Origin: a virus
Length of the DNA: 24,994 bases
Virus record (IMG/VR): IMGVR_UViG_3300034101_000268
Span: 1 to 24,994 of that record
Reading direction: 5' to 3' (one strand)
Made by a program: the position numbers and the translations under genes. Positions 13,571 to 21,683 of the stretch are shown here, one piece after another. How positions within the stretch are numbered: the first letter of the stretch is position 1; the number at the start of each line of letters is the position of its first letter. Under the pieces are notes generated by a model. The model worked only from the letters and a program-made list of their open reading frames with translations, searched no databases and had not been told where the DNA came from.

Positions 13571-15886
13571 TTACCCGATCTGTTTGACTGCTCCAGGTGG
13601 AGGAGTAGATGGTATCGCGCCTTGAGCAGGAGCGGCAGGGGCTGCACCACCCAAACCCTCTTGTTGCAACAACTGGTTGTAAATGCGTCGGATGATGGCG
13701 TTGCTCTGCTCTTCCACCTGCTCAGGCGTCAAACCATAAGACTGCGGATTGGCCTTCAGTGCATTGATCTGCGCCTGCGCCAACCGAGTTGCACGGTTGT
13801 ACAACTCACTCTTGGCCTTGGTTTCAGTGATGTAAGCAGACTCTGCCTTGAGTTTGCCAATCTGCGCCTGACGCAGTTCCTTCTCTTCCGTCAACTTGGC
13901 CTTCTCTTGCTTGGACGCAAGGGTCTTCAGACCCGCCATGCCCACAGCCTCCATGAAGTACGGAGAACGGTTGGCAAGCAGAGCAAATCCAAAGGTAAGC
14001 CAGTCATCGTTGGTCCAACCTTCAGCCTTGGACGGATCCTTGACTGCGGTCTTAGCGGCCTCGACAACCTTCTCCTGCTCCTTCTCGGTCAGGTCTTGCG
14101 GCACAACTGCGGAAGGAATGGTTTCGGGGACGATAGGACGCTTGTCAACCGCACCAAGCGCGGCACCAGTCTTACCGACAGTGCTGGCCATAGATGCAGT
14201 CTTCTCAGCCCGAGCGCCTTGTGCTGCTTGACGTTCTGCCTGAGCGCCAATCGTTGCCGCATCCTCAGCCAAAGTCGCAGCACGACCTGCCGCTCCTTCA
14301 GCCGCCGCAATATCTGCCGCCTGCTGACGTGCGAGTCGAGCCGCATTTGCCTCAGTCGCCGCCACTTCCGTGGGGTTGCGTCGAGCCGCTGCCGCCGCCG
14401 CTTTGTCGGCCTCAAGTGCCGCAATACCTGCCGCCTGTTGCTCAGGTGTAGCACCAGGCGCAGGCAGACGAGGCGTCTCAATCTTTGCCTTAGCCGCCGC
14501 GATCTGTTCAGGCGTCATTGCCGCCGTGCCGGGAGGCGCCAAACGGGCACGAGACACACCCTCACGTGCAGTAGCGGCCTCAATCGCTGCTTGCTCAGCC
14601 TGTCGAGAAGAACGCGATGCTGCCGCCGCACGGCTAGGCACGGTTGCCGCAGGGATGTATGCGGGCAGAACAGAGGCAATACCCTCAGCAGCAGCCTGCG
14701 TCATCTCCTGACCTGCTTCGGTACGAGGCGAGTACATGAAGCGCCCAACGTCCTCAGCAAACTGCTTCTCAGTTGGGGCCTCTCCACGGATGGCCGCACG
14801 CCCCAGAGACGTAGCAGTACCTAGCGCCGTAGCCGGGATCGCAGACAGGAAACTCAACGCTGTCTCGCCTGCGCCCGCAGCCCTCTGGCCCATCGTGCGG
14901 GGTGCGGCTTCAGGGATTGGTTGCCCTTCGTAGGTGTACCGCTTCCCACCAATACGGAGTTCACTGCCCGGGATGGCTCCTACCCTAGCCTTTGCCAACT
15001 CTTCGGATTGGATTGAAGGCTCAGCCGCAACCGTTTCAGAGGCCAGTTTGTTGAGGCGGTTTTCCCATCCCTTAGCGTACTGTTCGTACTGCTTCGGGTT
15101 GCTCTTGATGATCTCCTGATAGCGGTTACTGCGCAGTTGCAGGAGTTTGCTGGGGTCGCCGCCAGATTCGGTCAACATCTTCTGAGCCGTCCCCGGACCC
15201 ATGTTGACAGCGGTATCAAACGCAATCTTTGCCAACTTGGGATCGGTCTTGGCCAACTCGTCGCCGTTGATGGTCGTCCAGTAGCGGTCCCTGTAGATTT
15301 CCTTGGCCTGCTCCCGGGTCAACTTTTTCACATCAACGCCGGGGTTGGCGCTTTGCAGGATGCCCCAACGGGACGGACCACGACCGGCGTCATTGGCCAC
15401 GTAGTCACCACCCTCGACGCCAAGGACAAAATCAACCGATTCGTCAAACGAACTGCGAGGCTTACCGCCTGCCTGATATCGAGCTACCCCGCCATCGGCC
15501 ATGCGCACGACAGGTTCGCTACGCTGAGTGAAGTCAAACATGCCGCCGCTAGAGAACGCGTCTTCAGCAGTGTCTGAGACGCCGCCTTCTGCGTAACCAA
15601 CGATCCCGCCGTCAGCCATGTTCTCCATGTTGGGCGCTTGCAATGCGGCGATACCAGGCGCAGGTTGGGGTTGCTCCCCCATAGACATGACAGCCTGATC
15701 AGCAACCTTCATCTGAGGCTGAGCCATCTGCCCCTGAGCGGCCATGCGCATCTTCTTGCGGGTCATGTCCTCAGAAACTACCAACGGCAGGATGTACGGA
15801 TCGTTCTTGTACATCATGGCCACGCGCTGCAATGCCTGATCCGGCATCATGCGCAGTTGCTCAGTGAACTGATTGACGTTGATCAT
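13571..15886 (-). CDS. Virion protein with GH108-like muramidase domain
   Basis: I start at the ATG at 15886 (771 aa), two bases after the stop of the upstream gene. A TTG at 15892 overlapping that stop as TTGA would add two residues, and residue numbers here use that longer form. The N-terminal 145 residues hold two copies of a 12-residue AxGG(I/V)xxxxxGG motif (93-104, 132-143). Residues about 148-285 look like an N-acetylmuramidase of GH108 type. FVLGVEGG carries the likely catalytic Glu160 and SRWGI follows; FDTAVNMG and WENRL are conserved helices. An Ala-rich helical region (about 415-575) and a C-terminal helical segment follow. The likely role is local cell-wall opening during DNA ejection. 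A free endolysin is encoded separately at 23535-24038. Confidence 0.8.
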   Translation of the reverse strand: MINVNQFTEQLRMMPDQALQRVAMMYKNDPYILPLVVSEDMTRKKMRMAAQGQMAQPQMKVADQAVMSMGEQPQPAPGIAALQAPNMENMADGGIVGYAEGGVSDTAEDAFSSGGMFDFTQRSEPVVRMADGGVARYQAGGKPRSSFDESVDFVLGVEGGDYVANDAGRGPSRWGILQSANPGVDVKKLTREQAKEIYRDRYWTTINGDELAKTDPKLAKIAFDTAVNMGPGTAQKMLTESGGDPSKLLQLRSNRYQEIIKSNPKQYEQYAKGWENRLNKLASETVAAEPSIQSEELAKARVGAIPGSELRIGGKRYTYEGQPIPEAAPRTMGQRAAGAGETALSFLSAIPATALGTATSLGRAAIRGEAPTEKQFAEDVGRFMYSPRTEAGQEMTQAAAEGIASVLPAYIPAATVPSRAAAASRSSRQAEQAAIEAATAREGVSRARLAPPGTAAMTPEQIAAAKAKIETPRLPAPGATPEQQAAGIAALEADKAAAAAARRNPTEVAATEANAARLARQQAADIAAAEGAAGRAATLAEDAATIGAQAERQAAQGARAEKTASMASTVGKTGAALGAVDKRPIVPETIPSAVVPQDLTEKEQEKVVEAAKTAVKDPSKAEGWTNDDWLTFGFALLANRSPYFMEAVGMAGLKTLASKQEKAKLTEEKELRQAQIGKLKAESAYITETKAKSELYNRATRLAQAQINALKANPQSYGLTPEQVEEQSNAIIRRIYNQLLQQEGLGGAAPAAPAQGAIPSTPPPGAVKQIG

Positions 15887-15888
15887 GT

Positions 15889-17328
15889 TCAAGTACCCAT
15901 GTTGTAGATTGCCAGATCAGCCAAACCTGCGGGCTTTTCCCTGTACTCGGCATCTTCCACAGCACCGCCCTTGGCAAACAAGCCAAGACCCTTGCCGACA
16001 GATCCAAGACCGGCCACAGTCGAAAGCGTTGAAGGGGGCTGTCCGTACACCGACGTGCCGGTCTGCGTAAGCGGCACCCCACGGATGATGTCCGACATGA
16101 AGCCCATCTGCCGGAACGGATAGTTCTGAGCATTAAGGAAGTCTTGGTACTGAGCGCCCAAGATGTTCTGCATCTGCTGCTGTTGCTGACCGCCGTACTG
16201 GTTTTGCAGTTGGTTGATTGCCAAGTTCTGACCAAACTGCGTCTGGCCCAGATTGCCAAGTTGTTGCGATGACTGAAGCGCCGCCTGCAACCCCTGCAAC
16301 CCAAGACCTGCACCGTACTGACGAGACTGCTCTCCCAACTGCGCGGCGGCTTGGTTGTACTGAGCGCCCAGACCGGCCTGCTGCATCAGGTTGCCGTAGC
16401 CAAACTGACGCGACTGCTCAGCCATCTGCTGCGCCTGCATCCGGGCTTGCTGCTCGGCCAACCGCGCCTGAAGGTCTTGCTGTGCACCGAACTGCTGAGT
16501 GCCAAGAGCGGCCTGCAAGTTCTGGCCACCCATCGTGATGCCTGCCTGCTGATTGGCCAGTTGAGCTTGCAGACGAGCCGCTTGCTCGGCGTTGAACTGC
16601 TGTTGAGCCTGCTGGTAAGCCGCCTGCAACCCAGTGGCTTGGATGTCGCCCTTCTGCATGGCAAGATTGCGTGCAGCTTCGGCGTTCTCGATGGCCTGAC
16701 GTGCACCACCAAAGGCACCGGCACGGGCGTACTTTTGACCCCGAGCAGTACCGGCGATGTCCGCTTGGCGCTGAGCCTCGCGCTGCTGGATGTCCACCAC
16801 ATTCTGCATGTAGGGGGACATGTACTGAGCCGCAGTGCCTTGGCCAGTAAGAGAGTCCGTGTACACACGCTCCGCAGGCCCCATCTGGTAGGTCGTCAGG
16901 TCACGCGTCGATACCCCCGGAGCCGTGAACCTTGTGGGCTGATAGGAAGAAACAGGCTTGTAAAAGTTGGCAAACTGCGAAGGTTTGTACTGGTCGTACG
17001 CCAACGCACGCAAGCCTGCTGTACCCGCCATAGCCGAAGCGTCGGCCAACTGAGGCGCTGCCTGCATCGCTTGAGCACCGGCAAACGCCTGCTGCTGCAA
17101 TGGGGTGAACTGCGCAAACCGATCACCCTGATACTGCATGTAGGGCTTGAAACCGCTGATTTGCGGCATGCCCGACTCATCTGTGATTACCCTACCGCTA
17201 GCGTCACGCGCATAGTCAAACAGCGTGCTCTCGGCCCCGCCCAGCAGACGCTCTGCATACGGAGCAATCTGCGGCGCAAAGCCGGTTAGGTATTCAATCT
17301 GCTGTTGTTGAACGACTGGATCAGGCAT
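15889..17328 (-). CDS. Gln/Ala-rich internal virion protein, putative ejection protein
   Basis: The 479-aa product starts at an ATG preceded by AAGGAAG at good distance. The N-terminal third is mixed. Residues about 170-400 form a long Gln/Ala-rich helical array with Tyr/Gly spacers (for example QARLAEQQARMQAQQMAEQ). The segment SPYMQNVVDIQQREA and GAFGGARQA recall phage internal or DNA-transfer proteins, but I know no solved member. The C-terminus has FAKGGAVEDAEYR, a partial match to the AxGG motif of its neighbours. It sits between two other large internal proteins, consistent with an ejection complex. No enzyme motif is visible. Confidence 0.75.
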   Translation of the reverse strand: MPDPVVQQQQIEYLTGFAPQIAPYAERLLGGAESTLFDYARDASGRVITDESGMPQISGFKPYMQYQGDRFAQFTPLQQQAFAGAQAMQAAPQLADASAMAGTAGLRALAYDQYKPSQFANFYKPVSSYQPTRFTAPGVSTRDLTTYQMGPAERVYTDSLTGQGTAAQYMSPYMQNVVDIQQREAQRQADIAGTARGQKYARAGAFGGARQAIENAEAARNLAMQKGDIQATGLQAAYQQAQQQFNAEQAARLQAQLANQQAGITMGGQNLQAALGTQQFGAQQDLQARLAEQQARMQAQQMAEQSRQFGYGNLMQQAGLGAQYNQAAAQLGEQSRQYGAGLGLQGLQAALQSSQQLGNLGQTQFGQNLAINQLQNQYGGQQQQQMQNILGAQYQDFLNAQNYPFRQMGFMSDIIRGVPLTQTGTSVYGQPPSTLSTVAGLGSVGKGLGLFAKGGAVEDAEYREKPAGLADLAIYNMGT

Positions 17329-17337
17329 GATGCTTCC

Positions 17338-20283
17338 TTATGCGGGCAGGTGTTTGTCGGCGCGGGTGTTCTTAGCCACCCTGCCTTTGCCGGTTGTCTT
17401 AGCGCGTGCACGCTGCACACGATCCATCATTGCGTAGAGTTTGCGAGCGCCTGCCTCTGTTGAGCCGTTGCCCAGTTCAGAGACGATCCGAGCAGGGATC
17501 ACAAACTCACCATCGGCAAGGCGGGCGGGTTGACGATTGCCGATAACAGCCGGGATGCTGTCGCTCACGCCATCACCGGGACCGCGCAACAAACGGCCAC
17601 CGTCAGAGTAACCACCGAGGTTGAATTGCCCGCCTTTGGCTGCGCCGGCTAACGTGGTGATGCCGCCGCTGTTGAACGGCGTGATGTCGGCGTTGTCCAT
17701 GCCCCTGCTGTACGCGCCGTAATCATCAAACCAGAAACTGGAGTTGGGCTGACGGAAGATGCTGTACACATCATCATCACCCTCGCTTCTCTCAGGCTGA
17801 CGCTCAGGAAGGAGGTTTATTGTGCGGTCCTCAACGGGCACTTTGCTTGCGTCTTGCGTACCAAACAGGAAGTCGGTGATAGGAGTGCCGGAATCCGTGG
17901 TGCTCGTGGTACTAGAGCCTGTCGTGCCGGTCGTGCTTGTCGTTCCGGTCGTTCTTAAACCCCCAACCGCCGTTGAGCCGCTGCCAGAGGTAGACGTTCC
18001 GCCGCCGGTAACACCGCTGCTAGTTACCGAGCCACCACCCGTAGTACCTGCACGCAGGCGAGCGGCGATGGACTGCAGTGCCAACCAGTTCTCATCCAAC
18101 GGCGCATTGATTGCCTCACGCATTTCAGCGTCGGTATAACCTGCGGCCAACAGCGAGTTGTAATACGCAGCCTTCTCTTCGGGCGTCTTGTCAAAAATAG
18201 CCCGATTAAACGTGCTGCGCAAGCGCTCGACTGCGGTTTGGTTTGTAGTACCGGTTGTTCCGGTCGTCGTTCCGGTCGTTGTCCCGGTTGTGCCCGTCGT
18301 TCCAGTACCGGCGCTCTGCGCGGTTTGGCGTGTGGGATCGGTTGGAATCGTTTTGCGCCCGAAGAACCCAGGTGCAGAAGCAATACCTGAAGCCTCAAGG
18401 TAAGGCCGCATCAATGGTGCATTGCCGGGGAGTACTTGATTGACAGGATACGCGCCACGACCCATCAGGTAGTCGTAAGCCGACTTGGTGCCGCCGGTCA
18501 TGCCGGCAAAGCGGAACTCGTTGTAAGCCGCACGCGCTTGCATTTCGGGGATACCCCGGGCCTTGGCGAAGTCCAACACCTCGTTAAAGGTGGCGTTGGG
18601 GTTGCCTTGCAGATACCGCGTGAGCATGTCCACAACAGCGTTCTGTGTGTAGGTTCGCTGCCCAGGAGTGATGTCCGTAACGGTCGGCATGCGCGTTGCG
18701 CCACCACCCTGCTCATAGGCAGACCGAACTTGGTCCATAGTCTGCGCCGTGGGTTGGAAGGCGGGGCCTAGCGTGACTTGCGGTTCTGGGGCGGTGTAGG
18801 TGGGCGTCGTGGTGTCGCCGCCGTACGGCTGGTCTGAGCCGGTATAGCCAGGAACCGTGGGGCCAGACACAACTTCAACAGGCTTTACCGGTCGAGTCTT
18901 GTACTCAATCGAGTTCATAATCTCCCGGCGAATCTGCTCAGGTGAGAACTGCGATGCCTTGTAGAACTCAAACCCGCCCTGATCCGCCTCGCGTCCCAAC
19001 AGGTCGCGGTAAATACCACGAAGCTCGTCATCTGTTGCCCGCACGCCAGTGGCGTAGGGGATGGCTTGCGAACCCGCCGCAATATGAGACGCAAATGGGT
19101 TAGTGGCAGTAGTAGAAGCAGTGGCAGGAGCAATAGGAGTGGCGGGTGCAGGGCGCGTGATGTTGTTTGTAGCCATGAAGTCGGCTACGTTCTGCGCGTC
19201 AAACGACTTGCCGTATTGCATGTTGACCAAGTCGGCAATCTGCTGATTGCTCAGGTTGTTTGCAATACCGCTACGCACAGCGTTAATTGCTGCTGTTTGC
19301 GGGTCGTTGACAATCCTTTGCTGTTGAGCCAGTTGTGCTGCGCTCGGGGTTACTTGTTGGGTGGGGTCGGTGTTCCCACCATTGGCCAACGCCACAATGC
19401 CGCCGGAAGCCATACCACCGGGTTCTTGTTGTGCCGGAGCAGGAGCCGGAGCAGGTGCGGTAGTTCCTGCACGGTTGATTGCCGAGAACATCGGCAACTG
19501 CTCTAGCCCACCCGTGTACTGATTCCATGACATCGGGCGGATGCGCGGCGGATATTGGAACCCGCCACCAGATGGCATCGGCGTAGCCGTGGGCACAAAC
19601 GCGTCTGCACCAAGCATGGCGGCTGTACCGGCCCGCATAAGACCAGACGTGCCGCCAACACCCTGCATAAATGCAGAGCGCCCTGCCTCCGTGCCGAGCC
19701 CCTTAACCCCCGCCATAAATGACGGCACTAGACTAGGTGTTGCCCCTTTGGCCTTCGCTGCACTTTCAGCCAACCGCTGAAGACCCTCAGAGCCAAAACC
19801 TGCGGTTTGCTCGGCCAACATAGCTGCTTGAGAGCCGGTTCCTGTAGCAGCACCGGGAACCCCCATTGCGCCTGCAACACCTTCGGCCCCAGAAGCACTC
19901 ATCAGCCCACCAGCCAACGAGGCGCCGCCGTAGGCGCCCAGACCGGCCATGATGCCCTGCCTAAGACTGCCGGTGGCCAAACCTGTAAGACCGCCAACCG
20001 CGATAGCCGTACCTGCGGCACCACCCAAACCGAGCATCCCGCCAATAGCAGTACCGACACCGGGGGCGATAAAGTTAAGGGCAAACCCTGCAATCGCAGG
20101 CAGCAGTTTCTTCAGAAAACCGGCTTCTACCAGACCCGTCTCAGGGTTTACGGTAAGCGATCCACCGTGTGCCAAGGCAAGGGCTTGCAGACCCTGGACT
20201 TCTCCCGGGGTCATGTGGACGAGCATCTTGTCGTCGCCCCGGCCTTTTTCAGCGAGGTGGTTGGCTAGTGCAACAAGGCTCAT
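17338..20283 (-). CDS. Large virion protein with DUF4214-like domain and Thr/Gly linkers
   Basis: The 981-aa product starts at an ATG with AAGGGG just upstream. Residues 1-55 form a small N-terminal domain (MLVHMTPGEVQGLQ). Residues about 56-130 are Gly/Ala-rich and hydrophobic, potentially membrane-interacting. ASGGIVALANGG (about 292-303) is a full AxGG-type motif. Residues about 413-464 (LRGIYRDLLGREADQGGFEFY and SIEYK) match the DUF4214 pattern seen in secreted and surface proteins. Two Thr/Gly repeat linkers follow (about 656-682 and 745-795). The last 95 residues form a conserved tail with GPGDGVSDSIPA, LADGEFVIPARIV and LGNGSTEAGARKLY. This architecture suits a structural or ejection protein; the specific role is unknown. 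Confidence 0.8.
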   Translation of the reverse strand: MSLVALANHLAEKGRGDDKMLVHMTPGEVQGLQALALAHGGSLTVNPETGLVEAGFLKKLLPAIAGFALNFIAPGVGTAIGGMLGLGGAAGTAIAVGGLTGLATGSLRQGIMAGLGAYGGASLAGGLMSASGAEGVAGAMGVPGAATGTGSQAAMLAEQTAGFGSEGLQRLAESAAKAKGATPSLVPSFMAGVKGLGTEAGRSAFMQGVGGTSGLMRAGTAAMLGADAFVPTATPMPSGGGFQYPPRIRPMSWNQYTGGLEQLPMFSAINRAGTTAPAPAPAPAQQEPGGMASGGIVALANGGNTDPTQQVTPSAAQLAQQQRIVNDPQTAAINAVRSGIANNLSNQQIADLVNMQYGKSFDAQNVADFMATNNITRPAPATPIAPATASTTATNPFASHIAAGSQAIPYATGVRATDDELRGIYRDLLGREADQGGFEFYKASQFSPEQIRREIMNSIEYKTRPVKPVEVVSGPTVPGYTGSDQPYGGDTTTPTYTAPEPQVTLGPAFQPTAQTMDQVRSAYEQGGGATRMPTVTDITPGQRTYTQNAVVDMLTRYLQGNPNATFNEVLDFAKARGIPEMQARAAYNEFRFAGMTGGTKSAYDYLMGRGAYPVNQVLPGNAPLMRPYLEASGIASAPGFFGRKTIPTDPTRQTAQSAGTGTTGTTGTTTGTTTGTTGTTNQTAVERLRSTFNRAIFDKTPEEKAAYYNSLLAAGYTDAEMREAINAPLDENWLALQSIAARLRAGTTGGGSVTSSGVTGGGTSTSGSGSTAVGGLRTTGTTSTTGTTGSSTTSTTDSGTPITDFLFGTQDASKVPVEDRTINLLPERQPERSEGDDDVYSIFRQPNSSFWFDDYGAYSRGMDNADITPFNSGGITTLAGAAKGGQFNLGGYSDGGRLLRGPGDGVSDSIPAVIGNRQPARLADGEFVIPARIVSELGNGSTEAGARKLYAMMDRVQRARAKTTGKGRVAKNTRADKHLPA
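18235..18315 (-). repeat. Thr/Gly-encoding short tandem repeat
   Basis: The coding strand repeats ACC/ACG/ACA/ACT and GGA/GGC/GGG codons to give a TGTTGTT-type linker. On the + strand this shows as recurring GGTCGTTCC-like 9-mers. The unit is a multiple of three, so length changes would stay in frame. A second, looser Thr/Gly/Ser tract lies at about 17900-18050. Confidence 0.7.
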
Positions 20284-20313
20284 ATGCGCCCCTTGGAATT
20301 GATTGGGTTCATT

Positions 20314-21681
20314 TTATTGGGTCAAGTCGTAGAAGGAAAGCGACCCGACCACGTCGCCCGTGGTGGCGCCAGATACGGTTCTTACGGCAACGGTGTAGAT
20401 GTCACTGACCCCGGCAATCGTTGCGCCCAGTTGCAGGTCAAAGTTGTAGCCGGTAGCGGCGCTTGTGTTCCCAACACCACCTGAACCGGTCGAAGTCACG
20501 TAGTCCGTCTGCACGATAGAGCCACCCGTGGTGGCCGTGGCTGCTACATCAAACTCCACATTGGAATCAGTCGGCACTGCCGTCCACGATGCGGCGGTCA
20601 GGGTGGGATTCTTGATCAGCGCCACTTCGTAGTTCTGATTGGTCGTGGGCAGAACCTGCACCCGATTGGGCAGCACAACCGCACCTGTGCGGCCAGAAGC
20701 AAGCCGGATGGATACCACCGGCAAGAAAGTAGAGCCGATGGTTCCCAAAACTGTGGTGCGTCGCGCCACATGGTCAATAGAGGTCTGCTCAAACCCACCT
20801 TCGGAAATCACCGAGCAGCAGATGGCCTTCATCGAAGCCGCCACCGCAGAGGACACCGTTTTGATCTCGTACCGCACCGGCAGGATGGCCGTGGTCATGT
20901 AGACGTTGGTAATCTCATTGGCGTTGTTAAACGTGTGGCAGACGATGTACTGACCGTCGATGATGAAGCCGCACCGGACTGAGCCAACGCCAAGCCATTC
21001 AAAGTCCATCCACAGAATCTGCGCCTTGGACGGGTCGAGCGTATAGCCGGAGGCTCCTGTGCCATCCAACTTGTCGCCGTTCCAATCCGACTGATTGACC
21101 GTGCGGGTATCAGACGGCGTGCCTGTAACCGAAGAACGCAGGACAAAAGAGTAAACCCCGTCGATGCGTTGGAAGAACACGCCATTGCTGTCGTTGTAGT
21201 ACCCCACACGCTGCGTGAGGTTCAGGCTCATGCTGCTGTCCATCACGAAGGTGGCAAGCACCAACAGCCCTTTACCGGGCTGATACGGGAATGAGCGATA
21301 GGACTGCCGCAGCACAGAGCCGACACCGGCCCCAGTGACTTCCATCTTGATCGCCGCTTCGTTGGACAGGAATGTCGTCGTGCCCGTCCCGGTCGTGGAA
21401 ACGTCAAACTGATTGTCTGCGGCGTAGCGGTTCTGGCTGTCGAAAAGCGTGTAGGGTTGGCTGACCCGCAGTCGTCCAAAGGCGTCCGTGTTGGTGCCAC
21501 CGATGGAGATTGGTATGGGAGAAGTTGTAGCCACAATCCGCCTCAGTATTGCGTCAAGCCGGTTGAAGTACAGACGCAGGACGTTGTTGAACTGCTCGTG
21601 ATAACGCGACTCGTACGCAGTTGGCGCCAACGGCAGGTTTGGGGGTGCAGGGACGGTTGCATCTTCGATCAGCAAACTCAT
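20314..21681 (-). CDS. Virion structural protein, putative tail appendage
   Basis: The 455-aa product starts at the ATG at 21681. A TTG at 21687 overlaps the previous stop as TTGA and would add two residues. The sequence is beta-rich with many Thr, Ser and Gly and no membrane segments. AFGRLRVSQPYTLFDSQNRY near residues 68-87 is a pattern I recall from phage structural proteins of unknown detail. The C-terminal 100 residues are Thr/Gly-rich and look like repeated beta strands, as in receptor-facing appendages. It directly follows the likely tail protein and precedes the internal proteins. Appendage or head-tail decoration is a guess from composition and position. Confidence 0.75.
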   Translation of the reverse strand: MSLLIEDATVPAPPNLPLAPTAYESRYHEQFNNVLRLYFNRLDAILRRIVATTSPIPISIGGTNTDAFGRLRVSQPYTLFDSQNRYAADNQFDVSTTGTGTTTFLSNEAAIKMEVTGAGVGSVLRQSYRSFPYQPGKGLLVLATFVMDSSMSLNLTQRVGYYNDSNGVFFQRIDGVYSFVLRSSVTGTPSDTRTVNQSDWNGDKLDGTGASGYTLDPSKAQILWMDFEWLGVGSVRCGFIIDGQYIVCHTFNNANEITNVYMTTAILPVRYEIKTVSSAVAASMKAICCSVISEGGFEQTSIDHVARRTTVLGTIGSTFLPVVSIRLASGRTGAVVLPNRVQVLPTTNQNYEVALIKNPTLTAASWTAVPTDSNVEFDVAATATTGGSIVQTDYVTSTGSGGVGNTSAATGYNFDLQLGATIAGVSDIYTVAVRTVSGATTGDVVGSLSFYDLTQ

Positions 21682-21683
21682 GG

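Noticed and set aside
13463-14824. 453-codon + strand frame opposite the muramidase gene
   Set aside because: The Arg/Cys/Leu/Ser-rich composition is typical of the antisense frame of Ala/Glu/Gln-rich coding sequence, and the opposite strand has clear domains.
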